DNA from: Dama dama
Taxonomy: Eukaryota > Chordata > Mammalia > Artiodactyla > Cervidae
Reading direction: 5' to 3'
Length of the DNA: 64,000 bases
Assembly: GCF_033118175.1 (NCBI RefSeq)
Contig: NC_083681.1
Coordinates: 18,742,001-18,806,000 of the forward strand
Within the stretch, counting starts at the first letter, position 1; each line of letters opens with the position of its first letter. The notes under the pieces were generated by a model. It had not been told where the DNA came from, did no database searches, and worked only from the letters and a program-made list of their open reading frames with translations. Positions 22,817 through 34,626 of this stretch are shown here, in pieces. The position numbers and the translations under genes are program-made.

Positions 22817-25154
22817 ACATTCAGACTTAAATTGAAGTAGGGAAAACCATTAGACCGTTCAGGTATGACCCACATCAAATCCCTTATGATTATACAGTGA
22901 AAGTGACAATAGATTCAAGGGATTAGATCTGATAGACAGAGTGCCTGAAGAACTGTGGATGGAGGTTCGTGGCATTGTACAGGAGGCAGTGATCAAGATC
23001 ACCCCCAAGGAAAAGAAATGCAAAAATGCAAAATGGTTGTCTGAGGAGGCCTTACAAATAGCTGGGGAAAGAAGAGAAGCTAAAGGTAAAGGAGAAAAGG
23101 AAAGATATACCCATCTGAAGGCAGAGTTCCAACTAATAACAAGGAGAGATAAGAAAGCCTTCCTCAGTGATCACTGCAAACAAATAGAGGAAAACAATAG
23201 AATGGGAAAGACTAGAGATCTCTTCAAGAAAATTAGAGATACCAAGGGAACATTTCATGCAAAGATGAGCACAATAAAGGACAGAAAATGTATGGACCTA
23301 ACAGAAGAAGATATTAAGAATAGGTGGCAAAAATACACAGAAGAACCATACAAAAAAGATCTTAATGTCTCAGATAACTATGATGGTGTGATCACTCACC
23401 TAGAGCCAGACATCCTGGAATGTGAATTCAGTTGGGCCTTAGAAAGCATCACTACAAAGAAAGCTAGTGAAGGTGATGGAATTCCACCTGAGCTATTTCA
23501 AATCCTAAAAATGATGCTGCGAAAATGCTGCATTCAAATTGCTGACAAATTTGGAAAACTCAGCACTGGCCACTGGACTGAAAAAGGTCAGTTTTCATTC
23601 CAATCCCCAAAAAAGGCAATGCCAAAGAATGTTCAAACTACCACACAGTTGCACTCATCTCATATGCTAGGAAAACAGAGCTCAAAATTCTCCAAGCTAG
23701 GCTTCAGCAGTATCTGAACCAAGAACTTCCAGATGTTCAAGCTGGATTTATAAAAGGCAGAGAAACCAGAGGCCAAATTGCTAACATCTTTTGGATCATA
23801 GAAACAGCAAGAGAGTTCTAGAAAAGCATCTACTTCTCCTTTATTGATTACACCAAAGCCTTTGATTGTGTGGATCACAACAAACTGTGGAAAATTCTTC
23901 AAGAGATGGGAATATCAGACCACCTGACCTGCCTCCTGAAAAATCTATATGCAGGTCAAGAAGCAACAGTTAGAACCAGACATGGAACAATGGACTGGTT
24001 TCAAATTGTTAAAAGAGTATGCCAAGGCTGCACATTGTCACCCTACTGATTCAACATGTATGCAGAATACATCATGTGAAATGTCAGGCTGGATGAAGCA
24101 CAAGCCGGAATCAAGGTTCTGGGAGAAATATCAATAACCTCAGATATGCAGATGACACCTCCCTTATGACAGAAAGCAAAGAGGAACTGAGGAGCCTCTT
24201 GATGAAAGTGAAAGAGGAGAGTGAAAAATCTGGCTTAAAATGCAACATTCAAAAAATGAAGATCATGGCATCTGGTCCCATCACTTCATGGCAAATAGAT
24301 GGGGAAACAATGGAAACAGTGAGAGATGTTATTTTCTTGGGCTCCAAAATCACTGCAGATGGTTACAGCAGCCATGAAATTAAAAGACATTTGCTCCTTG
24401 GAAGAAAAGCTGTGACCAACCTGGACAGCATATTAAAAAGCAGAGACATTACTTTGCCAACAAAGTCCTGCTAGTCAAAGATAAGGTTTTTCCAGTACTC
24501 ATGTATGGATGTGAGAGTTATACCATAAAGAAAGCTGAACACGGAAGTATTGGAGTTTTTGAACTGTGGTGTTGGAGAAGACTCTTGTGAGTCCCTGGGA
24601 CTGCAAGGAGATCCAACCAGTGAATCCTAAAGGAAATCAGTCCTGAATATTCATTAGAAGAACTGATGCTGAAGCGGAAGCTCTAATACTTTGGCCACCT
24701 GATGTGAAGAACTGACTCATTGGAAAAGAACCTGATGCTGGGAAAGACTGTAGGCAGGAACAGAAGGGGACGACAGAGGATAAGATGGTTGGATGCCATT
24801 ACTGACTCGATGACGTGATTTTGAGCAAGCTTTGGGAGTTGGTGAAGGACAGGGAAGCCTGGTGTGCTGCAGTCCATGGGGTTGCAAAGATACAGACATG
24901 ACTGAGCGACTGAACTGAACTGAACCTTCTTGCTGGGGGTTGGATCAGATTCATCTGTAGAGTTAGGGAGAATGAAGCAGTAAGCAACTGAAATCAAAAG
25001 TCAGAACAGAGAGGGAGAGGGAATGGGGTAGTAAAGTGAAGGGGCCTTCAGTCTCATAAAACACCTTTGGGAAGGGTCAGCCTTTGGAAGGGGTGTGTTA
25101 ATCTTCTATTCACAGGTGGGAAGAATCAGATTATTTCTCTATGATCTGAATAAA

Positions 25155-25465
25155 ATGAAAGTGAAAGTCATTCAGTCGTGTCTGACTCTTTGTGACCCCA
25201 CAGACTACACAGTCCATGGAATTCCCTAGGCCAGATACTGGAGTGGGTAGCCTTTCCCTTCTTCAGGGGATCTTCACAACCCAGGGATCAAACCAGGTCT
25301 CCCGAAATCCAGGTGGATTCTTTACCAGCTGAGCCACAAGGGAAGCCCAAGAATACTGGAGTGGATAGACTATCCCTTCTTCAAGGGATCTTCCCAACCC
25401 AGGAATCGAAACAGAGTCTCCTGCATTACAGCAGGTTCTTTACCAACTGACCCATCAGGGAAGCC
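25155..25465 (-). mobile_element. Dimeric Bov-tA SINE with 13-bp TSD
   Basis: One BovB-derived tail is followed by two tandem tRNA-like heads (plus-strand ends CACAAGGGAAGCCC at about 25349 and CATCAGGGAAGCC at 25464). It is flanked by TGATCTGAATAAA at 25142-25154 and 25466-25478, so the dimer inserted as one unit. Confidence 0.9.
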
Positions 25466-25629
25466 TGATCTGAATAAAGGTACTTTAATTTATAGTCAGG
25501 CAGAGAGGCAGGGTCCTCTGAATCAGGCCATTATGTATGATTGTAATAACAAAAACAACAAAAAGCAAGTCAAAGAAACAGTTTCCCACATGGGGAAATT
25601 TATGATTTTTTTTCTGCCTTGATGTTATT

Positions 25630-25958
25630 TTAATAATTTCATTTATTTATCTTTGGGTGTGCTGGGTCTTCCTTGACGCTCGGGTCTTTCTGCAGTTGCA
25701 GCAAGTGAGGGCTATTCTCTAGTTGTGGTGCATGGGCTTCTCTTTTTGTGGATCAAGGCTCTAGAGTTGAGGGCTTCAATATCTGTGGGGCCTGGGCCCA
25801 ATAGTTGCAGTTCCTGGGCTCTAGAGCACAGGCTCAATATTTGCAGCACACAGGCTTAGTTGCTCCATGGCCTGTGGGATCGTCCCAGGCCAGGAAAGAA
25901 TCCAAGTCTCCTGCATTGGCAGGAAGATTTTTTACTACTGAGCCACCAAGGAAACCCT
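25630..25958 (-). mobile_element. CHR-type tRNA SINE, long form
   Basis: The plus strand reads TTTGGGTGTGCTGGGTCTTCC, GGCTTAGTTGCTCCATGGCC, TGTGGGATCGTCCCAGGCC and GAGCCACCAAGGAAACCC, the antisense layout of the older CHR SINE. Confidence 0.75.
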
Positions 25959-25974
25959 TATCATTATTATTAAG

Positions 25975-26095
25975 TGATTACCATGTGTCAGAAACTGAGG
26001 CCTACAGAGGTATGTAAATTGCCCAGTATCACACAGTTAACAAGTGATATACACAAACCCAGATTTGCTGGCTCCAGCAAGAGTTTAGGCTCTTA
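25975..26095 (+). repeat. MIR SINE fragment
   Basis: TGATTACCATGTGTCAG, AAACTGAGGC, GCCCAGTATCACACAGTTAAC and GATTTGCTGGCTCC follow the MIR consensus. Confidence 0.65.
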
Positions 26096-27321
26096 AGGGT
26101 AAATGTATATAGTCTCAAGATAGACTTGAATGGAAGGTATATTATGGAAGCAGAGAGAAAATTCTTGATGCAGAAAGGCAAGAGAGAGCACTAACAGAGT
26201 AAAAAGGGATCAAGAATGATATTATTACTAAGAAAGTGACATACATAGCTTTTTAAAAAGTAAAAGCTTGGTAGGCAAACAAGGAGATAGGGAGAACATT
26301 ACAAGTGAAAATAAGAATACAAACTACAAACATGCAAGGTGTGGCTAGCTCACAGAGGGCTTAAGGAGACCCCACATCAAAAACACCTGAATGCCTCTCA
26401 TCAACCATCAACTTAACCAAGAGTTTATCTTCCCCAAAGGTATAATTCTAAATAAGGAGAAATCTAGGAAACAGGTCACCTACCTTTTTATTAATGTATT
26501 TAATAATTAAAGACTGAGTGCTTACTCTTTGTCAGACACTTCCCGGTTATTGAGTGGAAACAGCATAGAAGATGGGGTGGGAAAAAATAAAAGAAAATGG
26601 GGTGGGGAAGTAACTAAATCAGTAAATTTGTTAATAATATATAGGAAGAATATCAGATAGTTATAAGTTCTAGAGGCAAGAGGAAAGGAATAGGAAAGTA
26701 GAAATTGGTAATAACATGAAGACAAACTTGTGTTTGGTCTTTAGGTTAAGCTATTCTCTCCTCTGCTTTTAGCACTCATCAAATTAAAGTCATTTTAAAA
26801 GATAGTGTACTGAACATATATGTCTATTCTTATTCCTCTTCAAAATATCAGCAAATGATATAGTAGACATTAACAACAACAACAAAAAGTCTTAAACCCA
26901 CAAGGACAAAGAGGACAGAAGAAAAGACAACAGCAGATAAGCTGCCAACCAAATTTTGCAAGATAAAAATATTTCAAAAAGTGGTGACTGAATTAACAGA
27001 ATTGAGAAAGCTGCAACCTCAGTGTGGAAAGTCAGAGATCAAAATAAATCACCAGAGAAAATAAAATAAAGCCAAAGGAAACAGACTAAGCAGAGACCAA
27101 AAGAAAACATTTAAAATAATGATGTCGACAATAATAATGTCATCATAAAGATAATGCAATAATATATTCATAGAACAAGAACAATATACCATGAAAGGAA
27201 AACAACAGCAAAAGCCTCTTGGAAATAAAAGTATGATAGCAAAATTTTTTAATTCAATAGAAACATTGAAATGTAAAATTGAGGAAATCTACTAAGATGC
27301 AAAACCAACACATAAAGAGAT
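26096..27321. other. No recognisable gene; A-rich, possibly ancient LINE debris
   Basis: There is no frame longer than 70 codons with motifs. The A-rich plus strand (26870-27250) would fit a decayed LINE coding strand, but I cannot show it. Confidence 0.3.
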
Positions 27322-27333
27322 ATAAAATGGGAG

Positions 27334-27556
27334 GGGCTTCCCAGGTGGCGCTAGTGGTAAAGAACCCACCTGCCAATGCAGGAGACAGAAGAGATGCAGG
27401 TTTTATCCCTGGGCTGGGAAAATCCCTTGGAGGAGGGCATGGCAACCCACTCCAGTATTCTTGCCTGGAGAATCCCATGGACAGAGGAGCCTGGCAGGTT
27501 ACAGTCCATAGGGTTACCAAGGGACACAACTGAAGTGACTTAGCAGGCACACATAC
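27334..27556 (+). mobile_element. Bov-tA SINE with 12-bp TSD
   Basis: GGCTTCCCAGGTGGCGCTAG head, standard body and an end at GACTTAGCAGGCACACAT. It is flanked by ATAAAATGGGAG (27322-27333) and ATAAAATAGGAG (27557-27568). Confidence 0.9.
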
Positions 27557-27568
27557 ATAAAATAGGAG

Positions 27569-28088
27569 ATAAATAATAGAAAATTCAGAAGGTATCTAAA
27601 AGAGCTCTCATCCAATCTTAATGCATTTCAGGAAGAAAGCAAAGAAATGGAAGAAATGAAATCCACAAAGAAAAAAAATTACAGAAAAAACCCTACCATT
27701 GAAAAGTGAGTATTCATAATGAAAGAGCCCACAGCGAGAGAAAAATTCACATCATTATAAAGTTTTATGAAACCAGACATTAAAAAAAGGATCTGACAAG
27801 CATTCAGGCAGGAAAAAAGCAAGTAGTTTCAAGACAAACATTTAGAAATGAAAATGGCTTTAGACTTCTCAACCACAACTCTGGAATCTAGGAGATGATG
27901 CAAAAATGTTTCCCAAATTCTCATGGAAAATTATTTCCAGCCATAAAATATGATATCCAGGCAAAGTATTAAGTAAATATGAGAGTAAAACAAAAGCACT
28001 TTTAGACTTGAAAGTTCTCAAAACTTTTTCTTGCTTTGCCTCCTTTTTTGGGAGACTGTTGGAGAATGTGATCTACCAAATCAAAACA
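27569..28088. other. Unclassified A-rich DNA
   Basis: ATTCAGGCAGGAAAAAAGC and TCTGGAATCTAGGAGATGATG resemble an old LINE-like consensus from memory. This is not certain enough to name. Confidence 0.3.
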
Positions 28089-28095
28089 TTTATTG

Positions 28096-28274
28096 CCGGG
28101 GCTGGTGCACTGGGATGACCCAGAGGGATGGGATGGGGAGGGAGGTGGGAGGGGGGTTCAGGATGGGGAATGTATGTAAATCCATGGCTGATTCATGTCA
28201 ATGTATAGCAAAAAACCACTACAATATTGTAAAGTAATTAGCCTCTAACTAATAAAAATAATTGGAAAAAAAAG
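28096..28274 (+). mobile_element. Ruminant L1 3' UTR fragment
   Basis: The GGGCTGGTGCACTGGGATGACC ... GGTTCAGGATGGGG ... CAATATTGTAAAGTAATTAGCC pattern with an A-rich end also occurs at 53672-53850 and, reversed, at 32209-32297 and 60461-60700. A possible 7-bp TSD is TTTATTG (28089-28095, 28275-28281). Confidence 0.88.
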
Positions 28275-28281
28275 TTTATTG

Positions 28282-29089
28282 AGAAAGAAAGAGATATGGT
28301 ATGACTGACACAGTGGACTGGCTCACAAATAACTTCTATAACCACTTCCTAATGTGTTTCTCTGGCTATATAGAGGTTGGAAAGCTAAAAACTACATTTA
28401 CCCAATTTTCTTGAAACTGACTTCAGCTTTGTTCATCAGAAGAATACACACAAGAACTGAATTCAGAATTGAGTGGAGAATGAGTATATAACCTGCACAG
28501 CATCTGTTTTTGCTGATATGGGTAGAGCAAGTGACATGACTGTGGAGCCAACAGCTGCAGTAGCAGCATCCTGATTCCTGGGTCAAAGCTAAGAGGACAT
28601 GCCCCTGGAGACCACAGATGTAACCTGGCTTTCTGAGTTACCAGTGTCTTGATTAGGACAGGATTGGCAGCACCAGTAGCCATTCTTTTTCTGTGAGTCA
28701 CTGCATGAAGGCCCCACCTAGAGCCTGCTTCTCCATCCCTTTAGGTGCTTTTTTTCACCACTGAATTCCTACATTCAGTCATTTTCTGCTTAAAATAGCT
28801 GGAGTGATTTCTGTTGTCTACTTGTACCCAAAATTATTGTAGGCAATGTTGAAGGATAAGAATCTGGGGTCATGTGAGCTGCATTTATTTGAAAGGAGTG
28901 GGGATGCGTTACAATTAGAAGATGGGATACTAAGAATCCAGTCAATGGCATGTTACTTAAACGAACACCTGTGTGAACTAAAATGAAGTGCCTCTCATAG
29001 GCACAGCTTTGGTGGAACGAGTAGCAAAAGCTGTATCACAGTGTGATTTGTATAAAGAATATAAGAACTGAGAAGTTAAGGTTCTTTTT
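28282..29089. other. Mostly unrecognised; likely old repeat debris
   Basis: ATTTTCTGCTTAAAATAGCTGG and GAGTGATTTCTGTTGTCTAC near 28782-28825 look like an old mammalian LTR/DNA repeat end. Overlapping 62- and 92-residue minus frames have no motifs. Confidence 0.3.
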
Positions 29090-29099
29090 TGCTTCCCTG

Positions 29100-29984
29100 A
29101 AAAGTGAAAGTGAAAGTCACTCAGTTGTGTCTGACTCTCTGAGACCCGAAGTACTATACAGTCCATGGAATTCTCCAGGATAGAATACTGGAGTGGGTAG
29201 CCTTTCCCTTCTCCAGGGGATCTTCCCAATTGAAAGGTTGTTGCTGAACGATAAGATGCCATGATTCTTGGCCTCCGGAGGAGACTAATTCAATCCGGGG
29301 CCAGAGACGAGGCTGCATCGCTCATAGCTTTTGTGTAATAAAGTTTTATTAAAGTATAAAGGAGATAGAGAAAGCTTCTGACATAGGCATCAGAGGGGGG
29401 CAAAAAGAGTACCCCCCTTCAAGTCTTCAGCTGTATGTTACATAGTCACAGTCTGTTAATGAAAAGAAAGGAATGTCTTAGAATTTAGAATGGCACCAGA
29501 TAATTCATCCCAGGCCATAAAATGATTGACTTGAATCTTGTAGAAGGGCAGATTCCCACACAAATAGTTTTCATTTACATAGATTAGGGAACAATACCTG
29601 AGTAAGTAGGTTGGGCCATTTGGCAGAACTTACAGAGTCTGGGATAAATTAACATATCTTAAGACAAACATTTACATAAAAAAAATGTATTGGTTAACTC
29701 AAGGTTTGAGAATAGTTAGCTTCAGGTGGAACCAGGTGTCATGGCAACACAGCATTTTAAGAGAAACCTCCTTTTAAATTTGTATAGAGAAGAAAAAAAA
29801 TACCACTAGTTTGTTTCCTCCTGCCGATTAAGAGATAAAAATGTCTGGCACTTGCAGCCTATTTCCTCTGTTTGGAGACCCCTGGCCTTCCTGCCTGTTA
29901 CCCTCTCACAACCCAGGGATCAAACCCAGGTCTCCCACATTGCAGGCAGATTCTTTACCAGCTCAACCACAAGGAAAGCCCTTG
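29100..29984 (-). mobile_element. Bov-tA SINE, split by a solo LTR, 10-bp TSD
   Basis: The SINE tail and body occupy 29100-29230, and the tRNA-like head resumes at 29913-29984. The outer TSD TGCTTCCCTG is at 29090-29099 and 29985-29994. Confidence 0.9.
29231..29908 (-). mobile_element. Solo LTR inserted in a SINE
   Basis: The minus strand begins TGAGAGGGTAACAGG and ends CAACAACCTTTCA. It contains TTTAATAAAACTTTATTAC, a strong polyadenylation signal near the 3' end, followed by a U5-like tail. The target duplication is CAAT (29227-29230) versus CAAC (29909-29912), one change from an exact 4-bp TSD. It is probably a class I ERV LTR; no internal region is present. Confidence 0.88.
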
Positions 29985-29994
29985 TGCTTCCCTG

Positions 29995-30510
29995 GGTCCC
30001 TTTAAATCCACTGTGTGGCACTAATTTCACCCCCCTAACTCTAGGTAAAATTCAGTCCAGTGCTTGGACTTTTCAGGCCATTCTTAGAAAATGAGGACTC
30101 ATTTTAGTCACTTCAATTCACTTAACACACATTCAATTCAATAATAAAAATCTCCTGCCCAATGATTCAAAGTTGCAGTTTCTCCCCAACCCCCAGCTCC
30201 GGCTTGTTGCAGTGAGAAGTCTGCAATTGGGAAAGAAAGAAAGGTAGCTTCTGCCCTCTTCCCTACCTAGTCCACCTCCTTTTCCTCCCTTATCTTGCCA
30301 AACCAGGGTCTGAGAACAAGGAAGAGGAATGGGAAACAGAAAAATTCATGCCATGCTGTCAAGGTGATGTGATGTCATGCTCTTTGGTCTAAGAGAAAGT
30401 CATAAACCAATTCTTTTCTTCCTGTCACTTTGGAAGATTTTGTGAGCTCTTCAGAAATCCCATCTTACTAGAAAACTATCATTTGTAAATCACTTGTTAT
30501 GACTACACAC
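29995..30510. other. No recognisable gene or repeat
   Basis: It appears to be unique-sequence DNA without coding signals. Confidence 0.4.
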
Positions 30511-31840
30511 ATTTTCAATCCAATCCCAAAGAAAGGCAATGCCAAAGAATGTTCAAACTACCGCACAATTGCACTCATCTCACATGCTAGTAAAGCAATG
30601 CTCAAAATTCTCCAATTCAGGCTTTAACAGTATGTGAACCATGAACATCCAGATGTTCAAGCTGGATTTAGACAGGGCAAAGGAACCAGAGATCAAATTG
30701 CTAACATCGTTGGATCATAGAAAAAGCAAGAGATTCCAGAAAAACATCTACTTCTGCTTTATTGACTATGCCAAAGCCTTTGACTGTGTGGAGCACAACA
30801 AACTATGGAAAATTCTTAAATAGATGGGAATATCAGATCACCTGATCTGCCTCGAGAAATCTGTATGCAGGTCAGGAAGCAACAGTTAGAACTGGACATG
30901 GAACAACAGACTGGTTCCAAATAGGGAAAGGAGTCCGTCAAGGCTGTATACTATCACCCTGCTTATTTAACTTATATGCAGAGTACATCATGAGAAAAGC
31001 CAGGCGGGATGAAGCACAAGCTGGAATCAAGATTGCTGGGAGAAATATCAATAACTTCAGATATGCAGATGACACCACCCTTATGGAAGAAAGCAAAGAA
31101 CTAAAGAGCCTCTTGATGAAAGTGAAAGAGGAGAGTGAAAAGTTGGCTTAAAACTCGACATTCAGAAAACTAAGATCATGGCATCCAGTCCCATCACTTC
31201 ATGGCAAATAGATGGGGAAACAGTGGAAACAGTGGAAGACTTTATTTTTGGGGGCTCCAAAATCACTGCAGGTGGTGACTGCAGCCATGAAATTAAAGGA
31301 CTCTTGCTCCTTGGAAGAAAAGTTATGACCAACCTAGACAGCTTATTGAAAAGCAGAGACATTAGTTTGCCAACAAAGGTCCGTTTAGTCAAAGCTATGG
31401 CTTTTCCAGTAGTCATGTATGAATGTGAGAGTTGGACCATAAAGAAAGCTGAGCATAGAAGAATTGATGCTTTTGAACTGTGGTGTTGGAGAAGACTCTT
31501 TAGAGTCCCTTGGACAGCAAGAAGATCCAACCAGTCCACCCTAAAGGAAATCAGTTCTGAATATTCATTGGAAGGACTGATGCTGAAGCTGAAACTCCAA
31601 TACTTTGGCCACCTGATGTGAAGAGTTGACTCACTGGAAAAGACCCTGATGCTGGGAAAGATTGGAGGCGGGAGGAGAAGGGGACGACAGAGGATGAGAT
31701 GGTTGGATGGCATCACTGACTCAGTGGACATGAATTTGAGTAAACTCTGGAAGTTGGAGATGGACAGGGAGGCCTGGCATGCTTCAGGCCATGGGGTCAC
31801 GGAGTCAGACTCGACTGAGCAACTGAACTGAACTGAACTG
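30511..31840 (+). mobile_element. BovB LINE, RT to 3' end
   Basis: It starts at the RT segment (CATTCCAATCCCAAAG-like), contains the palm (YADD codons near 31063-31074), and a 147-residue open frame at 31178-31621 covering the C-terminal zinc-knuckle-like FELWCWRRLFRVPW region. It ends in tandem GAACT repeats. Frameshifts near 30700 and 31090 break it. Confidence 0.92.
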
Positions 31841-32193
31841 ATGACTTACTTTGGAATATGTTCTCTGTTATACAGGAAATTCTTTTGAAACTTCCATTGT
31901 ATCTTGTTACACTTTGGAAAAAATTAAAATTAAAATAATGACTATTTACTAGACTAGATAATTCTTAAGGTCTCTTTCAGCTCTGTAAACTGTGTGTGGA
32001 TGGTGAGAGGCATATTTGAAGAGGAGAGGGAAGTGCTAATGGTGGTGGCATTGTGAAGAGGAGGACAGGTATGGGGTGATGTGGTCAGGGTTGGGTATAG
32101 CAACAGTACTTCCTGTTGACTCTCCCTGAAAGCCTGGGAGGATGGGGCTGAAAGGACGACTACATAAGAATAGAAGATGAAAGAACTACTGGT
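31841..32193. other. No recognisable gene or repeat
   Basis: Nothing beyond short G-rich segments is seen. Confidence 0.4.
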
Positions 32194-32208
32194 TAGACAC
32201 CATCATTT

Positions 32209-32297
32209 TTAAAAAATTAATTTCTTTATTTTATTTGGAGACTAATTTCTTTACAGTGTTGTAGTGGTTTTTGCCATACATTGACATGAATCAGTCA
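32209..32297 (-). mobile_element. Very short L1 3'-end insertion with 15-bp TSD
   Basis: Only the last 89 bp of the ruminant L1 3' UTR is present (antisense, starting with its T-rich tail). TAGACACCATCATTT flanks it at 32194-32208 and 32298-32312. Confidence 0.93.
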
Positions 32298-32312
32298 TAG
32301 ACACCATCATTT

Positions 32313-33127
32313 GAAGAGACCTGAAGAAGATGGTTTAGAAAAAGAGAAAACTTCCTTCTCCATTTTGAGATTTGTAGGCTGTTAGGAAAATACTGTTCAA
32401 TATATTTTACTCTAGAGAGGATTATAATAGTGACTTTTTAACAATACACCAGTTTTCTGCTTTTAATAAAATTAAATGAGCAATCTTTTGCAGTAATTCC
32501 AAGAATGTATAATTGAAAAATGTAGGCTACATTCAGGTTGCCTATTCCTAAAATGAAATGCTGCTTGATAGAAAATTTAGCAAAAGCTAAATCATTTCCC
32601 CCAAGCGTTTAGCTCTGATGAGGTGAATAGGTCCTGAGCACTCTTTGGTAGACTTCCAATCAGAAATAACTGGCATCTGAAAAGGCTTAGACTTGGAAGA
32701 GAGCCAATTCTTCCTCCTTCTTCTACCTCAATAATATTGATTTCTGAGCATTATAAAGCAAAATTTTCTAAATGTTTCAGGTTTGGGATTAAAGCAAAAT
32801 ATATTTCTATTTTCACAGTTCAAAAATTCCAACAAAATTGCTTTCTTTAATGATCTTGAAATTGTTTGTGATGATTTGTACCCTGACCTTTGGATCATTT
32901 AATTTCCAGTGATGGGGAAAGTGAGGTAAGGAAAAACTGGAGTGATTGATCATCAAGTTAGTCATTCTCAGTAAAATTGTCAATATGAAGGTAAAAATTG
33001 CATATCATTGATTCAATTTGCATCTCTTTGATTATAAGTGAGGCAGGGCATTTTTTTTTTTTTTCAGTGCTTAACAGCCAATTATATCTCTTCATTTTTT
33101 AAAAAATCTCTTCATTTTTAAGGTACC
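32313..33127. other. Mostly unrecognised; diverged L1 trace near 33000-33120
   Basis: TTTGCATCTCTTTGATTATAAG and a TTAACAGCCAATTATATCTC segment near 33010-33100 resemble antisense L1 ORF2 C-terminal sequence. The rest has no recognised content. Confidence 0.35.
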
Positions 33128-33139
33128 CATTCATTAGTA

Positions 33140-33415
33140 TCAGAGAAGGCAAGGGCAACCCACTCCAGTACTCTTGCCTGGAAAATCCCACAGATGGAGG
33201 AGCCTGGTAGGCTGCAGTCCATGGGGTCGCTAAGAGTTGGACACAACTGACTTCACTTTCACCTTTCACTTTCCACTTTCATGCACTGGAGAAGGAAATG
33301 GCAACCCACTCCAGTGTTCTTGCCTGGAGAATCCCAGGGATGGGGGAGCCTGGTGGGCTGCCGTCTATAGGGTCGCACAGAGTCAGCCACGACTGAAGTG
33401 ACTTAGCAGCAGCAG
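33140..33415 (+). mobile_element. BOV-A2 SINE (dimer) with 12-bp TSD
   Basis: Two BovB-derived monomers in tandem (each with CAACCCACTCCAGT and CTTGCCTGGA blocks) are joined by TTTCACCTTTCACTTTCC. The element ends in an AGC trinucleotide tail. TSD CATTCATTAGTA at 33128-33139 and 33416-33427. No tRNA head is present, which separates it from Bov-tA. Confidence 0.93.
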
Positions 33416-33427
33416 CATTCATTAGTA

Positions 33428-34615
33428 GAACTGGTCTTTTGATAAAACAGATAACAATTTCCAGTAGAGTAGACAAACTATGTTCTGGTCCTTCTCTTTT
33501 TTTAATTTCTATTTTAAGGATATATTGCACTTAAATGAGTAGATTACAGGCCTCAGCCATAAAACGAAACAAAAAAAAGTTAACCTTCATCTTAAACTTG
33601 AATCACTTTTAGCTATTTCTGCTGTAACGGTTCTATCTTCTCTTTTCAGACAAGAAAAGTTTCTAAAAAGTCAGGTGTTCTAAATATATATTCTTACCCT
33701 TAAAAGACAGATATCAGTGTTTAACTTGCTTATCAATTGTAAATTTATACAAGTTAGCTCATTGAATTGCCTCCATGTATATTCACTTTGAATGGTTGAG
33801 AGAGACATTCAGTTTCACTTGATTAAAAATTTTTTCAGGTTAATTTCCTAAAGTCATTCTTTATTACTGAACTTTGTAGCCGTGAAGACTCTTTCATCTA
33901 TGTGCTAGAGTGAATTCAAAACCGCTTCCTGAAGAGAATCTAGGCTCCAAGAGTATTCCCCTGGTTTACCTCCATGCCTTCTAAGGCTTTTCTGCCTTCA
34001 AAGGAGGTTATCAGTGTTATTTCCAGCCCAGTTGACTATTAATATTTATGACTCTAACTTCACACATTCTGAAAGTATTGAGAACAACATTGAATTCACA
34101 ATACTCGCTCAAAGTGAGACAAATAATATAAATGGAAGGTTGACTGAAGCTCTATTCCTCTAGTTTATGCTAAGATCTATCCTTAGGAAAAGACCAAACC
34201 AGAAGAGAGCTAGATCTCAACCTCTTATCATCTATTCTTGCTGAATTAAGCTCTGACATGATGTCATTATCCTAATTCTAAGAGATATTTATATAAAACA
34301 ATTAAACTCACTGGCCTTTCAGTTCATTGACCTTCTCATCTGCATTGACATTTTTCATCTACACAATCAACTGAGGTACCCACTTTCCAAAGTTACATCC
34401 TAGATGTCATCACAGAAGAAACTGTACTGCTTCCAAATTCATAAATCAAATATCTTAATTCCCTTGCTGTACACCCAGCTCTTTTACTCAAGTAGCACAC
34501 TGCCACACTCTTCATCTCATTAAGAGCACCTATCATTTGACACCACCACCACAATTTTCAATCTGTCAAGGTTTTCTAATCTTCACTTTCTTCACTAACC
34601 ATCTTAGGTACCATG
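33428..34615. other. No recognisable gene or repeat
   Basis: About 1.2 kb of A/T-rich DNA without long frames or repeat signatures; likely unique intergenic DNA. Confidence 0.45.
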
Positions 34616-34626
34616 GCCTAAATTTA

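Larger units (their letters stand above)
21956..24926 (+). mobile_element. BovB LINE, long copy hosting two SINEs
   Basis: It starts in the endonuclease domain (GGGTGCAATCTCTAAAGG), continues through linker (258-residue open frame at 22941-23717 with KAFLSDH and RDLFKKIRDTKGTFHAKM), RT and C-terminal segments, and ends GCGACTGAACTGAACTGAAC. SINEs interrupt it at 22084-22228 and 22604-22816. Frameshifts and stops throughout the RT make it inactive. Confidence 0.92.
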
